DNA of 64,000 bases from Accumulibacter sp. (GTDB taxonomy: Bacteria > Pseudomonadota > Gammaproteobacteria > Burkholderiales > Rhodocyclaceae). Location of the stretch: NCBI GenBank assembly GCA_024235695.1, contig JACKLX010000007.1:1-64000 (forward strand), in the 5' to 3' direction. Below are positions 27,361 to 36,588 of this stretch, one piece after another. The number at the start of each line of letters is the position of its first letter. The stretch's first letter is position 1. A program made the translations under genes and the position numbers. The notes under the pieces are model-generated. The model saw only the letters and a program-made list of their open reading frames with translations. It did not search any database and was not told the DNA's origin.

Positions 27361-27597
27361 CTACTTCTTGTGCGCGACCACGTAATCGATGGCTTGCTGA
27401 ACGGTGGTGATCTTCTCGGCTTCATCGTCCGGAATCTCGCACTCGAACTCCTCTTCCAGAGCCATCACCAGCTCGACCGTATCCAGCGAATCAGCACCGA
27501 GATCATCGACGAACGACGACTCGTTCTTGATGTCGGCTTCATTGACCCCGAGTTGTTCGGCGACGATCTTCTTGACACGTTGCTCAATATTTTCCAT
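27361..27597 (-). CDS. acpP: Acyl carrier protein
   Basis: Carries growing acyl chains on a phosphopantetheine arm. The 78-residue acidic protein has the attachment serine in [22 protein letters not shown] at 27597 follows AAGGAG. A promoter of its own is visible upstream (27643-27671). Confidence 0.97.
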   Translation of the reverse strand: MENIEQRVKKIVAEQLGVNEADIKNESSFVDDLGADSLDTVELVMALEEEFECEIPDDEAEKITTVQQAIDYVVAHKK

Positions 27598-27642
27598 CAA
27601 AGTGCTCCTTCTCCGAGTTCATGTACGAAACAGAAATGCGCC

Positions 27643-27671
27643 ATTCTAGCAAAATGGCCGGAACTTACCAA
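27643..27671 (-). promoter_or_regulatory. Promoter of acpP
   Basis: Minus-strand TTGGTA (27666-27671), 17-base spacer, TAGAAT (27643-27648) preceded by TGC, giving an extended -10. It lies ~45 bases before the acpP start, in the 119-base gap after fabG, and would allow extra acpP expression. Confidence 0.6.
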
Positions 27672-27716
27672 TCATCGCTCCCGGCCGCCAGCACGCTTGT
27701 TCTTGCCGGGCGAGCC

Positions 27717-28460
27717 TCAGCCAACGAACATGCCACCATTGACATGGATCGTCGTCCCGGTGACATAGCCTCCGCCTGGCGAAGCCAGAAATGCAACCGC
27801 CGCGGCAACGTCCTGCGGCGAGCCCAGGCGACCGAGCGGAATACTGCCCAGCAGCGATTCCTTCTGCTGCTCGTCGAGCCCCCGGGTCATGTCGGTATCG
27901 ATCAGGCCCGGGGCCACACAATTGACAGTGACGTTGCGGCTCCCCAGTTCCCTTGCCAACGCCCGGCTCATCCCGGCGACGCCGGCCTTGGCGGCGCAGT
28001 AATTGGCCTGGCCGGGGTTGCCGGCATGACCGACCACCGAGGTGACATTGATGATCCGACCCCGCCTGGCCTTCATCATGCCGCGCATGACGGCTTTGCA
28101 AAGGCGAAAGACCGCTTTCAGGTTGGTCTCGATGACCGCGTCCCACTCGTCGTCCTTCAGCCGCATCGAGAGATTGTCGCGGGTGATGCCGGCGTTATTG
28201 ACCAGCACCGACACCGCGCCGTAGGTCTTTTCGATGTGGCGGATCAACTCGTCGACCTGCGCCGCGTCGCGCACTTCGAGGATCGCACCTTCGCCCTTGA
28301 GGCCGGCATCGATCAGGTTGGCGGAAATCCTCGCGGCGCCCTCGGAAGTCGTGGCGGTACCGATCACGGTCGCGCCCAGACTCGCCAGTTCACGCGCTAT
28401 GGCCTGACCGATGCCACGCGAGGCGCCGGTGACCAGCGCTACTTCACCGTCAAGAATCAT
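27717..28460 (-). CDS. fabG: 3-oxoacyl-ACP reductase
   Basis: NADPH-dependent short-chain dehydrogenase reducing beta-ketoacyl-ACP. Cofactor motif VTGASRGIGQAIA, VNNAGITRDNLSMRL, catalytic Ser in INVTSVVGHAGNPGQANYCAAKAG with the YxxxK pair, and C-terminal TTIHVNGGMFV. 247 residues; overlaps fabD by four bases. Confidence 0.96.
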   Translation of the reverse strand: MILDGEVALVTGASRGIGQAIARELASLGATVIGTATTSEGAARISANLIDAGLKGEGAILEVRDAAQVDELIRHIEKTYGAVSVLVNNAGITRDNLSMRLKDDEWDAVIETNLKAVFRLCKAVMRGMMKARRGRIINVTSVVGHAGNPGQANYCAAKAGVAGMSRALARELGSRNVTVNCVAPGLIDTDMTRGLDEQQKESLLGSIPLGRLGSPQDVAAAVAFLASPGGGYVTGTTIHVNGGMFVG

Positions 28461-29401
28461 CCGCCCTCCAGATTGGCCAGCGCCGCATCGATCGCCGCCA
28501 GGTCGGCAAGGGCGACGCTGCTCAGCGTCTCCGCGCAACGCCTGGTCAGGCCCGCCAGCACCTTGCCCGGCCCACATTCGGCGACCGTAGCAACGTCCAT
28601 CGCGGCCATTTTCCGGATCGTCTCGACCCACCGCACCGGCGAATAGGCTTGCCGGATCAGGGCGTCCTTGATCCTCGCCGGATCAGACTCGATCGCCACA
28701 TCGGCGTTGTTGATCAGCGGGATTTGCGCTGCGGCAAAGGGCAGCTCGGCAAGTCGGGCGGCCAGCTTTTCTGCTGCCGGACGCATCAGCGACGAATGGA
28801 AAGGCGCAGAAACCGGCAACAACAGCGCCCGCTTGGCGCCTCGCGCCTTGCACGCTTCGCAGGCGCGCTCGACCGCTGCCTTGCTGCCGGCAATCACCGT
28901 CTGTCCGGGGCCATTGAAATTGACCGGTTCGACGACCGCGCGATCGCCGGCAGCAACCGCCTCGGCACAGGCGTCCGCGATCTTCTCGTCATCGAGACCG
29001 AGAATCGCCGCCATCGCACCAGCTCCCGCCGGCACCGCTTCCTGCATCGCGGCAGCGCGCAAACGGACCAGCGGCACCGCGTCCTCGAAGGCAATCACGC
29101 CGGCGGCAACCAGTGCCGCGTACTCGCCGAGACTGTGTCCGGCGACGACGGCCGGCAAGCCGCCCCCCTTCTCGCGCCACAGACGATAGACGGCAACGCC
29201 TGCGGTGAGCATCACCGGCTGCGTGTTGATGGTTTGTGCCAGCGCTTCGGCCGGCCCATCGGCAAGCAACTGCCAGAGATCCTGAGCGAGCACCGCCGAT
29301 GCTTCAGCGAAGGTGGCCCGCACCACCGGCGAGTCACCATAGGCCGCCATCATCCCGACCGATTGCGAACCCTGACCCGGAAAAACAAACGCAAACGCCA
29401 T
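28457..29401 (-). CDS. fabD: Malonyl-CoA:ACP transacylase
   Basis: Loads malonyl groups onto ACP. The start MAFAFVFPGQGSQSVGM, nucleophile serine in VVAGHSLGEYAALVAAG and histidine in VSAPFHSSLM mark the family. 314 residues from ATG 29401. It follows fabH by 11 bases. Confidence 0.96.
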   Translation of the reverse strand: MAFAFVFPGQGSQSVGMMAAYGDSPVVRATFAEASAVLAQDLWQLLADGPAEALAQTINTQPVMLTAGVAVYRLWREKGGGLPAVVAGHSLGEYAALVAAGVIAFEDAVPLVRLRAAAMQEAVPAGAGAMAAILGLDDEKIADACAEAVAAGDRAVVEPVNFNGPGQTVIAGSKAAVERACEACKARGAKRALLLPVSAPFHSSLMRPAAEKLAARLAELPFAAAQIPLINNADVAIESDPARIKDALIRQAYSPVRWVETIRKMAAMDVATVAECGPGKVLAGLTRRCAETLSSVALADLAAIDAALANLEGG

Positions 29402-29412
29402 GCATCCTCCCC

Positions 29413-30372
29413 TTACAGCTGCAACAGAACGGCACCCCAGGTGAATCCACCACCGACACCTTCCAGCATGATCGTCTGACCCGGCCGGATGCGGCCGTCG
29501 CGAACGGCCTCGTCGAGCGCCAGCGGAACCGACGCTGCCGAGGTATTGCCATGCCGGTCGACGGTGACGACGACTTTGTCCATCGGCAGTTTCATCCGTC
29601 GCGCCGTCGCCTCCAGGATGCGGATATTGGCCTGGTGCGGAATCAGCCAGTCGATATCCGAGGGGGCAATCCCGGCCTCCTGGCAGCATTCGTCGGCCAC
29701 CTCGGCCAGCACGCGGACGGCGAACTTGAACACCGCCTGGCCATCCATGCGCAGAAAGGGATCACCGGTCACCTTGCCGCCACAGACACTGCCCGGGACT
29801 GACAGGATGCCGTGGTGCGCGCCGTCGGCGTGCAATGCGGTCGCCATGATCCCCGCTTGATCCGAAGCCTCGACGACCACCGCGCCAGCGCCATCGCCAA
29901 ACAGCACACAGGTGCCGCGGTCCGACCAGTCCAGAATTCGCGAAAAGACCTCGGCGCCGACCACCAGTGCTCGCCGATGGCTGCCCGAGCGGATGAACTT
30001 GTCGGCAATCGTCAGTCCGTACACGAAGCCACTGCATACTGCCTGGACGTCGAAGGCAGTCGCACCCTGATTTCCCAGCTTGCCCTGCAGCAGGCACGCC
30101 GTGCTCGGAAAGATGAAGTCGGGGGTCGACGTCGCGACAATGATCAAGTCCAGGTCGGAGGCTTCCAGCCCGGCGGCGGCGAGTGCCCGGCGGCTGGCCG
30201 CGAGGGCCAGGTCGCTCGCCGTCTCACCGCTCGCCGCGAGATGGCGAAAGCGGATGCCGGTCCGACTGACGATCCACTCATCGCTCGTTTCGATGCCTCG
30301 GTCGGCCAGGTCGCCGTTGCTGACGGCCGCTCCTGGCAGGAAACTGCCGATCCCGGTAATGCGGGAGAACAT
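29413..30372 (-). CDS. fabH: 3-oxoacyl-ACP synthase III
   Basis: Starts fatty-acid synthesis by condensing acetyl-CoA with malonyl-ACP. Catalytic triad: Cys in [13 protein letters not shown], His in [11 protein letters not shown], Asn in [15 protein letters not shown]. 319 residues from ATG 30372, one base after the plsX stop. Confidence 0.96.
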   Translation of the reverse strand: MFSRITGIGSFLPGAAVSNGDLADRGIETSDEWIVSRTGIRFRHLAASGETASDLALAASRRALAAAGLEASDLDLIIVATSTPDFIFPSTACLLQGKLGNQGATAFDVQAVCSGFVYGLTIADKFIRSGSHRRALVVGAEVFSRILDWSDRGTCVLFGDGAGAVVVEASDQAGIMATALHADGAHHGILSVPGSVCGGKVTGDPFLRMDGQAVFKFAVRVLAEVADECCQEAGIAPSDIDWLIPHQANIRILEATARRMKLPMDKVVVTVDRHGNTSAASVPLALDEAVRDGRIRPGQTIMLEGVGGGFTWGAVLLQL

Positions 30373-30373
30373 G

Positions 30374-31384
30374 CTATGCGATCTCCTGAAGCGGTTGTTG
30401 TTGCGCGACGCGCTCGCTGATCCTGGCGAGAACGCCGCTCCTCGACTCTTCCACCGCCCGCCGCAGCGCGTGCACAAAACCAAAGGCATCGGCCGAACCA
30501 TGGCTCTTGACGACGATTCCCCTCAGTCCGAGCAGCGTGGCGCCGTTGTACTGGCGATGATCGACCCGGTTCTTGAACCTCTTGACGACCGGCATGGCGA
30601 CCAGCGCCGCCAGTTTGGTAAGGAGGTTGCGCCTGAACTCCTGTCGCAGGAAGGTTGCGAGAAGTTGCGCCAGGCCTTCCGACGCCTTCAGGGCGACATT
30701 GCCGACGAAACCATCACAGACGATGACGTCAGCCTCGCCTTTATAGACGCCATCACCTTCGACGTTGCCGATGAAGTTCAAGCCGGAATCCCACAGCAGT
30801 TCGGCTGCCCGCTTGACCACGTCATTGCCCTTGATCTCCTCCTGGCCGATGTTGAGGATGCCGACCGTCGGTCGATCGCGATGCTCGATCGCCGCCACCA
30901 GCGAAGCGCCCATGATGCCGAACTGCAAGAGGTTCTCGGGACTGCAATCGACATTGGCGCCAAGATCGAGAACGTGCGTATGGCCGGTGATCGTTGGCAG
31001 AACGCCGCAAATCGCCGGCCGATCGATGCCCGGCAGCATCTTGAGGACAAAACGGGAAATCGCCATCAGGGCGCCGGTATTGCCGGCAGAAACACAGGCA
31101 TCTGCCTCGCCATTCTTGACCAGGTTGATCGCCACGCGCATCGACGAGTCTTTCTTGGTACGCAACGCCAGCGACGGCGACTCGTCCATGGCCACCACTT
31201 CGCTGGCGTGACGAACGGTCACCCGCCCAACTGCCGCATCACCGACAAAGGGCCGAATGCTTTCTGCAAGCCCTACCAGGATCACCCGAACGTCGGCGTG
31301 ATCGCGCACGAGATCAAGCGCTGCCGGCACGGTCACCGCCGGGCCGTGGTCGCCGCCCATGCAGTCGATGGCGACGGTAATCAT
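30374..31384 (-). CDS. plsX: Phosphate acyltransferase PlsX
   Basis: Makes acyl-phosphate from acyl-ACP for phospholipid synthesis. The start [38 protein letters not shown], and [17 protein letters not shown] are family signatures. ATG at 31384; a GTG codon precedes it. 336 residues. A terminator-like hairpin (31400-31443) lies just upstream. Confidence 0.95.
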   Translation of the reverse strand: MITVAIDCMGGDHGPAVTVPAALDLVRDHADVRVILVGLAESIRPFVGDAAVGRVTVRHASEVVAMDESPSLALRTKKDSSMRVAINLVKNGEADACVSAGNTGALMAISRFVLKMLPGIDRPAICGVLPTITGHTHVLDLGANVDCSPENLLQFGIMGASLVAAIEHRDRPTVGILNIGQEEIKGNDVVKRAAELLWDSGLNFIGNVEGDGVYKGEADVIVCDGFVGNVALKASEGLAQLLATFLRQEFRRNLLTKLAALVAMPVVKRFKNRVDHRQYNGATLLGLRGIVVKSHGSADAFGFVHALRRAVEESRSGVLARISERVAQQQPLQEIA

Positions 31385-31399
31385 CACCGGCAGCCGGAC

Positions 31400-31443
31400 A
31401 AAAGAAAAGGCAGGCAGTTCACCATCATGGGAACCTGCCTGCC
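31400..31443 (-). terminator. Terminator or attenuator between rpmF and plsX
   Basis: On the minus strand GGCAGGCAGGTTC (31443-31431) pairs with GAACTGCCTGCC (31420-31409) with one bulged base, followed by TTTTCTTTT (31408-31400). It begins 13 bases after the rpmF stop and ends 15 bases before the plsX start. Confidence 0.75.
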
Positions 31444-31456
31444 CGCTGCGGACGAA

Positions 31457-31636
31457 TCACTCGCCCGAGTCCTTGCCGACCTTCTTGCCGCGATAGTGTC
31501 CGGTGGGGCTGACATGGTGGCGCCGATGCACCTCGCCGGTGGTCGGTTCGACGGCCAGTGGCGGGTTGCTCAGGGAATCGTGCGCACGATGCATGCCACG
31601 TTTGGAAGGGGATTTCTTGTTCTGCTGAACAGCCAT
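31457..31636 (-). CDS. rpmF: 50S ribosomal protein L32
   Basis: A 59-residue basic protein: [53 protein letters not shown]. This is the zinc-free bacterial L32 type of the large ribosomal subunit. It lies in the standard yceD-rpmF-plsX order, 21 bases after yceD. Start ATG at 31636 with AGGAGT-like sequence upstream. Confidence 0.96.
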   Translation of the reverse strand: MAVQQNKKSPSKRGMHRAHDSLSNPPLAVEPTTGEVHRRHHVSPTGHYRGKKVGKDSGE

Positions 31637-31657
31637 GACAAACTCCTAAAATCAAAC

Positions 31658-32152
31658 TCACTGGGGCCTGCCCTTGAGGCCGGCCAGCACTGAAAACGGC
31701 GACTCCTCCGGCGATCCCTGGCCGCCACCAGGCAGAACACAATCCTCGTGGCGCGGTACCGTGGGAAGGGCAAGGAGGATCTCGTCCTCGATCAGAACAG
31801 CTACATCCAACTCCTTCTGAGCCGGCAGAAAATCGCGGGAGTCATCCTCGAGTTCCTCCTGCGTCAGGTCGCTTTCGCCATCGACGAATTCCAGCAGACT
31901 GCGCAAGGCCAACGGGTATTCCAGCGTTTCCAGACAGCGCTGGCAGCACAGGTGCACGACGCCGTCCACCTGCACCGCCAACTGCGGCCGGTTGCCGGAC
32001 GCCAGGCTGCCGTCGATCCGATAGACCAGAGAACCTTCCGAATCGGTCAGCAAGTCAAGCAGTCGCGTCATCGTGGCGAGCGGCAATTCGCCTTTCAGCG
32101 AGCCTCCCTCAAGCCCAAAGGCCAGACTGTCAATGACCACGCGTCGCGACAT
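31658..32152 (-). CDS. yceD: YceD/DUF177 protein
   Basis: A 164-residue protein with the family's CxxC core VHLCCQRCLETLEYPL and acidic C-terminal stretch DLTQEELEDDSRDFLPAQKELDV. Members lie upstream of rpmF in most bacteria and have been linked to 23S rRNA accumulation and ribosome assembly. It is the first gene of the leftward cluster. The promoter at 32162-32190 leaves only a few bases before its ATG and there is no ribosome site, so a leaderless mRNA is likely. Confidence 0.88.
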   Translation of the reverse strand: MSRRVVIDSLAFGLEGGSLKGELPLATMTRLLDLLTDSEGSLVYRIDGSLASGNRPQLAVQVDGVVHLCCQRCLETLEYPLALRSLLEFVDGESDLTQEELEDDSRDFLPAQKELDVAVLIEDEILLALPTVPRHEDCVLPGGGQGSPEESPFSVLAGLKGRPQ

Positions 32153-32161
32153 AAGGCGCGC

Positions 32162-32190
32162 ATGATATTATTTTCGGCTTTTGAAGTCAA
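32162..32190 (-). promoter_or_regulatory. Strong sigma-70 promoter of the yceD-rpmF cluster
   Basis: Minus-strand TTGACT (32185-32190), 17-base spacer, TATCAT (32162-32167). The best purine starts lie at 32157 or at the A of the yceD ATG (32152). Confidence 0.75.
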
Positions 32191-32267
32191 AGCTGCGGTG
32201 TGGCAAAACCGGGTATTTGCAGAATTTTTCCGCCACATCGAGTTCGCATGCAGTAATCGGCCATCTG

Positions 32268-32852
32268 ATGCCCAACCCACCACTCATCCTCGCCTCGACC
32301 TCACCGTTCCGACGCCAACTGCTTGCCCGCCTGGGCTTGCCGTTCGAGACCGCCAATCCGGCCATCGACGAGGCACCGCTGGCCGACGAAACGCCCGAAG
32401 AAAGCGCCATGCGCCTGTCGCGAGCAAAGGCCCTGGCAGTCGCACCGCTGTTTCCAGAGGCACTGATCATCGGCAGCGACCAGGTGGCCTTTCTTGACGG
32501 CCAGGTCTTCGGCAAGCCGGGAACACACGCCAACGCGGTGCGGCAGTTGAAAAGCATGCGCGGACGCCGGGTCAATTTCTTTACCGGACTGTGTCTGCTT
32601 GACGCCGCCAGCGGCCGGACGCACCTGCGCGGCGTCGCGACGCTGGTCACCTTTCGCGACCTGGCGGACCGGGAAATCGAAAGCTACCTGCGCAAGGAAC
32701 AGCCCTACAACTGCGCGGGCAGCGCCAAGTCCGAAGGCCTGGGCATTGCGTTGATCGCCAGAATCGATGGCGAAGACCCCAATGCACTGATCGGACTTCC
32801 GCTCATCGCACTTTGCGACCTTCTACGAATGGAGCAGGTATCCGTATTATAA
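32268..32852 (+). CDS. yceF: Maf-family nucleotide pyrophosphatase, YceF (m7GTP) type
   Basis: Hydrolyses modified nucleoside triphosphates, by analogy with E. coli YceF 7-methyl-GTP. The 194-residue protein starts at ATG 32268 ([22 protein letters not shown]), with the DEAP motif in [26 protein letters not shown] and the YceF-branch [16 protein letters not shown]. An in-frame ATG at 32181 would overlap the divergent yceD promoter and is unlikely. Confidence 0.9.
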   Translation: MPNPPLILASTSPFRRQLLARLGLPFETANPAIDEAPLADETPEESAMRLSRAKALAVAPLFPEALIIGSDQVAFLDGQVFGKPGTHANAVRQLKSMRGRRVNFFTGLCLLDAASGRTHLRGVATLVTFRDLADREIESYLRKEQPYNCAGSAKSEGLGIALIARIDGEDPNALIGLPLIALCDLLRMEQVSVL

Positions 32853-32853
32853 T
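32848..32853 (+). promoter_or_regulatory. Possible -10 element overlapping the yceF stop
   Basis: TATAAT spans the TAA stop of yceF, 33 bases before the next ATG. No matching -35 is seen. The arrangement repeats that of earP/efp. Confidence 0.35.
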
Positions 32854-32885
32854 CATTGCCTTAGGCGTTTGAAGCAAGGCCGGTT

Positions 32886-33596
32886 ATGAGCAAGGGCAGG
32901 CTTTATCTGATCCCCGTTCCACTCGGACAGACGGCGGTCACCCTGGTCCTGCCACAGCCCGTCATCGCCCGCGCGCAGGCACTCGGCCATTTCGTCGCCG
33001 AGAACGCCAGATCGGCCCGCGCCTTCCTCAAGGCCTTGCCGGCCACGCTGCCATTGCAACAGATCGAGATTGCGGAACTCAACAAGCACACGGCAACCAG
33101 CACGCTGCCACAACTGCTGGCGCCGCTGCTGGCCGGACACGATGTCGGCCTGATTTCGGAAGCGGGATGCCCGGCCGTTGCCGATCCCGGCGCGACGCTG
33201 GTTGCGTTGGCCCATCAGGCGGCAATAGAGGTCGTTCCGATGGTCGGCCCGTCGTCGATCCTGCTGGCCTTGATGGCTTCGGGACTGACCGGCCAGGGCT
33301 TCGCCTTCCACGGTTACCTGCCCAGCGACCCGCGCGAGCGCGAAAGGCGCCTGCGCGAACTTGAGAACGAATCCCGGCAGGCACAGCGCACGCAGATCTT
33401 TATCGAAACACCCTACCGCAACCGCCAGATGCTCGAATCGATGCTCAAGGCCTGCGCCCCGGAAACCCGCCTGTGCGTCGCCAGCGACCTGACGCTGGCC
33501 AGCGAACGGATCACCACCCGGCCGGTCTCGGCGTGGCGACGTCAGCCGCTACCGGAAATCAATCGCCGGCCGACGGTTTTCCTGCTGCAGGCGTAG
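32886..33596 (+). CDS. RsmI-like SAM-dependent methyltransferase
   Basis: A 236-residue tetrapyrrole-methylase-fold protein: GRLYLIPVPLG at the start, LISEAGCPAVADPGATLVALAH, VVPMVGPSSILLALMASGL (SAM site) and FIETPYRNRQMLESML. These match the RsmI superfamily (2'-O-methylation of 16S C1402), but the protein is shorter and begins differently (IPVPLG rather than the VPTPIGN of RsmI). It is therefore probably the RsmI-related paralogue common in betaproteobacteria, with unknown substrate. Convergent with sppA. Confidence 0.75.
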   Translation: MSKGRLYLIPVPLGQTAVTLVLPQPVIARAQALGHFVAENARSARAFLKALPATLPLQQIEIAELNKHTATSTLPQLLAPLLAGHDVGLISEAGCPAVADPGATLVALAHQAAIEVVPMVGPSSILLALMASGLTGQGFAFHGYLPSDPRERERRLRELENESRQAQRTQIFIETPYRNRQMLESMLKACAPETRLCVASDLTLASERITTRPVSAWRRQPLPEINRRPTVFLLQA

Positions 33597-33655
33597 CCAA
33601 TGCGCCGCCTGCAACGCCTCGGCGAATCGACGTAACCGCAACCCGTCGACGGTCG

Positions 33656-34609
33656 TCAGCGAAGGCGCGGCGGATCGAGTCCCAGCAGCGACGCCACACC
33701 TGGCGTTCCGCCGGCACGCAGGCGCTTGGCGAGACGCTCGGCGATGTTGTCCTTGATCGTGAAATCGACGATCTTGTCGGCCTTGATGACATCGCGCGCC
33801 ACCGATCCGACGGTGCCGAAGCCGTCGGCCAGACCGAGGTCGATGCTCTGACTGCCGGTCCACATCAAGCCACTGAACATCTCGGGCGTCTCCTTCAGCC
33901 GATCGCCGCGGCCCCGCCGGACGACTTCGATGAACTGCCTGTGAATCTCGCCCAGGAGCGTCTGCGCGTGCGCCTTCTGCGTCTCGTCTTGCGGCGAGAA
34001 CGGATCAAGAAAGCCCTTGTTCACGCCGGCGACCAGCAAGCGCCGCTCGACGCCGAGCTTGTCCATCGTCCCGGTGAAGCCGAAACCGTCCATCAGCACA
34101 CCGATCGACCCGACGATGCTGGCCTTGTCGACAAAAATCTTGTCGGCCGCCGCGGCAACGTAATAACCGCCGGAAGCGCACAGGTCTTCGACGACGACGT
34201 AGAGCGAGATCTGCGGATGCTTGCTGCGCAAGCGACGGATTTCATCGTGCACGATACCGGCCTGAACCGGGCTGCCACCCGGGCTGTTGACCCGCAGGAT
34301 GACGCCGGCCGTGCCCTTGTCTCCGAAGGCGGATTGCAGCGCCTCGTTGATGCTCTCGGCGCTGGCCTCGCCGCTGGCCTCGATGGTGCCGTTGAGACGA
34401 ACGACCGCGGTATGCCGACTGCCATCGGCAAGCTTCTCGGGGCCACCCCAATCGACCAGCAGGACCAGCACCGCGACCAGATAGGCCAGGCCAAGGAACT
34501 TGAAGAGAATCCCCCAGCGGCGCTTGATTTTCTGCTCGCGCAGCGCCTCCAGGGCCAACTTCTCGAGCAACTGCCGTTCCCAATGGGGTTCATTTTCAGG
34601 GGTAGTCAA
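33656..34609 (-). CDS. sppA: Signal peptide peptidase, S49 family
   Basis: Inner-membrane serine protease that degrades cleaved signal peptides. The 317-residue protein has one membrane helix (ILFKFLGLAYLVAVLVLLVDW), ILRVNSPGGSPVQAG, the nucleophile serine in EDLCASGGYYVAAAAD and the general-base lysine in DKASIVGSIGV. It is the short (single-domain) type. It overlaps the Rieske gene by four bases. Confidence 0.93.
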   Translation of the reverse strand: MTTPENEPHWERQLLEKLALEALREQKIKRRWGILFKFLGLAYLVAVLVLLVDWGGPEKLADGSRHTAVVRLNGTIEASGEASAESINEALQSAFGDKGTAGVILRVNSPGGSPVQAGIVHDEIRRLRSKHPQISLYVVVEDLCASGGYYVAAAADKIFVDKASIVGSIGVLMDGFGFTGTMDKLGVERRLLVAGVNKGFLDPFSPQDETQKAHAQTLLGEIHRQFIEVVRRGRGDRLKETPEMFSGLMWTGSQSIDLGLADGFGTVGSVARDVIKADKIVDFTIKDNIAERLAKRLRAGGTPGVASLLGLDPPRLR

Positions 34610-34965
34610 GATTCTTGCTCGCTCGGGATAAAGTAGATCGCGCCATCACGTTCTTCGACGACCAGCGGCGTCAGCCCTCTGCCCTGGCAACGACCGCCCA
34701 GGCACCGACCGTCTTTGGGGGAATACAGCGCGCCATGCGTCGCGCAGATCAAGTATAGCTTGGAATCATCGAAGAATTGTCCGGGCTGCCAGTCCAGCTC
34801 GATCGGCACGTGGCCGCAACGATTGATGTAGGCTGCCGCACGGCCGCGAAAGCGCACGGCGAACGCCTGCTCGTCGCCATCGTGCCGATGAACGGTGAAG
34901 CGGACACCAGGACCACCGTCGACCAGCTCGCCGGACGAGCAGATCAGGCGTGCGTCCGCAGCCAT
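34606..34965 (-). CDS. Rieske 2Fe-2S protein
   Basis: A 119-residue soluble Rieske protein: cluster ligands in NRCGHVPIELD (CxH) and LICATHGALY (CxxH), with SPKDGRCLGGRCQGRGL after them. This resembles ferredoxin components or the small Rieske proteins found next to sppA in betaproteobacteria. It overlaps the HAD phosphatase by 22 bases and sppA by four. The redox partner is unknown. Confidence 0.85.
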   Translation of the reverse strand: MAADARLICSSGELVDGGPGVRFTVHRHDGDEQAFAVRFRGRAAAYINRCGHVPIELDWQPGQFFDDSKLYLICATHGALYSPKDGRCLGGRCQGRGLTPLVVEERDGAIYFIPSEQES

Positions 34966-35600
34966 CGCGCCATCTCTTCGATCTGATGGACAAGTGCCAG
35001 CGGCGCCAGCGCGTCCAGTTCAGCCGGCGGATGCGCGCCATAGGCAGCCGCCAGCGACGCGACACCGGCGTTCCGCGCCATCTGCAGGTCGTGCGTGGTA
35101 TCGCCGATCATCAGCGTACGCCCGGGCGCAACGGCCAACTCGTCCATCAGTTCTTCAAGCATCTGTGGATGCGGTTTCGAGAAACACTCATCGGCGCAAC
35201 GTGAGGCCCGGAAGTGCTCGCCAAGACCACTGATCCGCAAGGCACGATCGAGGCCGAGTCGACTCTTGCCGGTCGCGACGGCGAGCAGAAAACCGGCCCC
35301 GGCAAGTTCGCCGATCAAGGCCGCGGCGCCGTCGAACAACTGCAACTCGTGATCGTGCGCCAGGTAATGATGACGGTAACGCTCGACCATCTGCGGGTAG
35401 CGCTCTTCCGGCAAGTCCGGCACGGCGTGACGCAGCGCGTCACGCAGACCGAGACCAATGACGTGCCGTGCCCGTTCGTCGCCCGGCGCGGGCAAGCCGA
35501 GGTCGTCGCAGGCGGCATTGATCGCCGCGACGATCGCCGCCGCCGAGTCGAGCAGCGTGCCGTCCCAGTCGAAAACCAGCAGTTCAAATCTTGCTGCCAT
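34944..35600 (-). CDS. HAD-superfamily phosphatase (Gph-like)
   Basis: A 218-residue HAD hydrolase: nucleophile aspartate in VFDWDGTLLDS, motif II in LAVATGKSRLGL, motif III lysine in CFSKPHPQML, motif IV in MIGDTTHDLQMARNAG. It is close to phosphoglycolate phosphatases but located behind rluC, a placement typical of a broader-specificity member. It overlaps rluC by 17 bases. Confidence 0.85.
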   Translation of the reverse strand: MAARFELLVFDWDGTLLDSAAAIVAAINAACDDLGLPAPGDERARHVIGLGLRDALRHAVPDLPEERYPQMVERYRHHYLAHDHELQLFDGAAALIGELAGAGFLLAVATGKSRLGLDRALRISGLGEHFRASRCADECFSKPHPQMLEELMDELAVAPGRTLMIGDTTHDLQMARNAGVASLAAAYGAHPPAELDALAPLALVHQIEEMARWLRTHA

Positions 35601-36570
35601 AGTCCTGCCTCTCGCTTGCCGACAGGCCCTGCAGAAACTGCCGCAATGCCCCTGGCAAGGTCGCTTCGAGCACCAGATCGCGCCCGTCCTGCGGATGCGG
35701 CAACGACATCCTGCAGGCGTGCAGGAACATCCGCTTCAGCCCCTGCCGGCCGAGCACCCGGTTCAACGCGAAGTCGCCATATTTCTCGTCACCGGCGATC
35801 GGGTAGCCGAGGTGCGCAAGATGAACGCGAATCTGGTGCGTTCGCCCGGTCTTCAGTTGTGCCTCGAGCAGGCTGAAGCCCTGCCAGCGCGCCAGCAGCC
35901 GAAACACCGTGTGCGCCGCCTTGCCCTCTTCGGCGACGCGCACGCGGCGCTCGCCCGACTCGAGCAGATACTTGTGCAAGGGCAGCCGGACATGGCGCAG
36001 CGGGTCCATCCAGCGTCCGCACACCAACACCTGGTAACGCTTGTCCGCGCCCCGCCCGCCACGCGCACCTTCGCGGAACATCTCGTGCAGCGCCACCAGC
36101 ACCGAGCGCTTCTTGCCGAGCAGCAGGACCCCCGAGGTTTCCCGGTCCAGCCGGTGCGCAAGCTCGAGAAAACGGGCTTGCGGCCGCTGCCGCCGCAACG
36201 CCTCGATCACTCCGAAACTCTCGCCACTGCCACCGTGCACCGCGATGCCCGCCGGTTTGTCGACCACCAGCAGCCCCTCGTCCTCATAAACCACCGGCAG
36301 TTGCACCTTCAGTGCCGCGCCGTCGACGACCTGCCGCTCGACGCCGGCAGTCCGCATCGGCGGGATGCGGAGCACGTCACCGGTCTGCAGCCGATAGGAG
36401 ACCTCGGCACGCCGCCCGTTGACCCGCACCTGGCCGCTACGCACGACGCTGTAGACGTGACTCTTGGGCACCCCCTTGCAGGTCTTGAGCAACAGGTTGT
36501 CCAGGCGCTGCCCGTGCTCGTTCTCGGTAACTAGCGCCTGGACCACGGAGGTTTTGCTTACTTCGGCCAT
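35584..36570 (-). CDS. rluC: 23S rRNA pseudouridine synthase RluC-type
   Basis: Isomerises uridines 955, 2504 and 2580 (E. coli numbering) in 23S rRNA. An S4 RNA-binding domain (LDNLLLKTCKGVPKSHVYSVVRSGQVRVNGRR) precedes the catalytic domain with aspartate in HRLDRETSGVLLLGKK. 328 residues from ATG 36570; a GTG at 36588 is in frame. Divergent from rne, as in many proteobacteria. Confidence 0.92.
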   Translation of the reverse strand: MAEVSKTSVVQALVTENEHGQRLDNLLLKTCKGVPKSHVYSVVRSGQVRVNGRRAEVSYRLQTGDVLRIPPMRTAGVERQVVDGAALKVQLPVVYEDEGLLVVDKPAGIAVHGGSGESFGVIEALRRQRPQARFLELAHRLDRETSGVLLLGKKRSVLVALHEMFREGARGGRGADKRYQVLVCGRWMDPLRHVRLPLHKYLLESGERRVRVAEEGKAAHTVFRLLARWQGFSLLEAQLKTGRTHQIRVHLAHLGYPIAGDEKYGDFALNRVLGRQGLKRMFLHACRMSLPHPQDGRDLVLEATLPGALRQFLQGLSASERQDYGSKI

Positions 36571-36588
36571 TTTGAATATACTTCGCAC

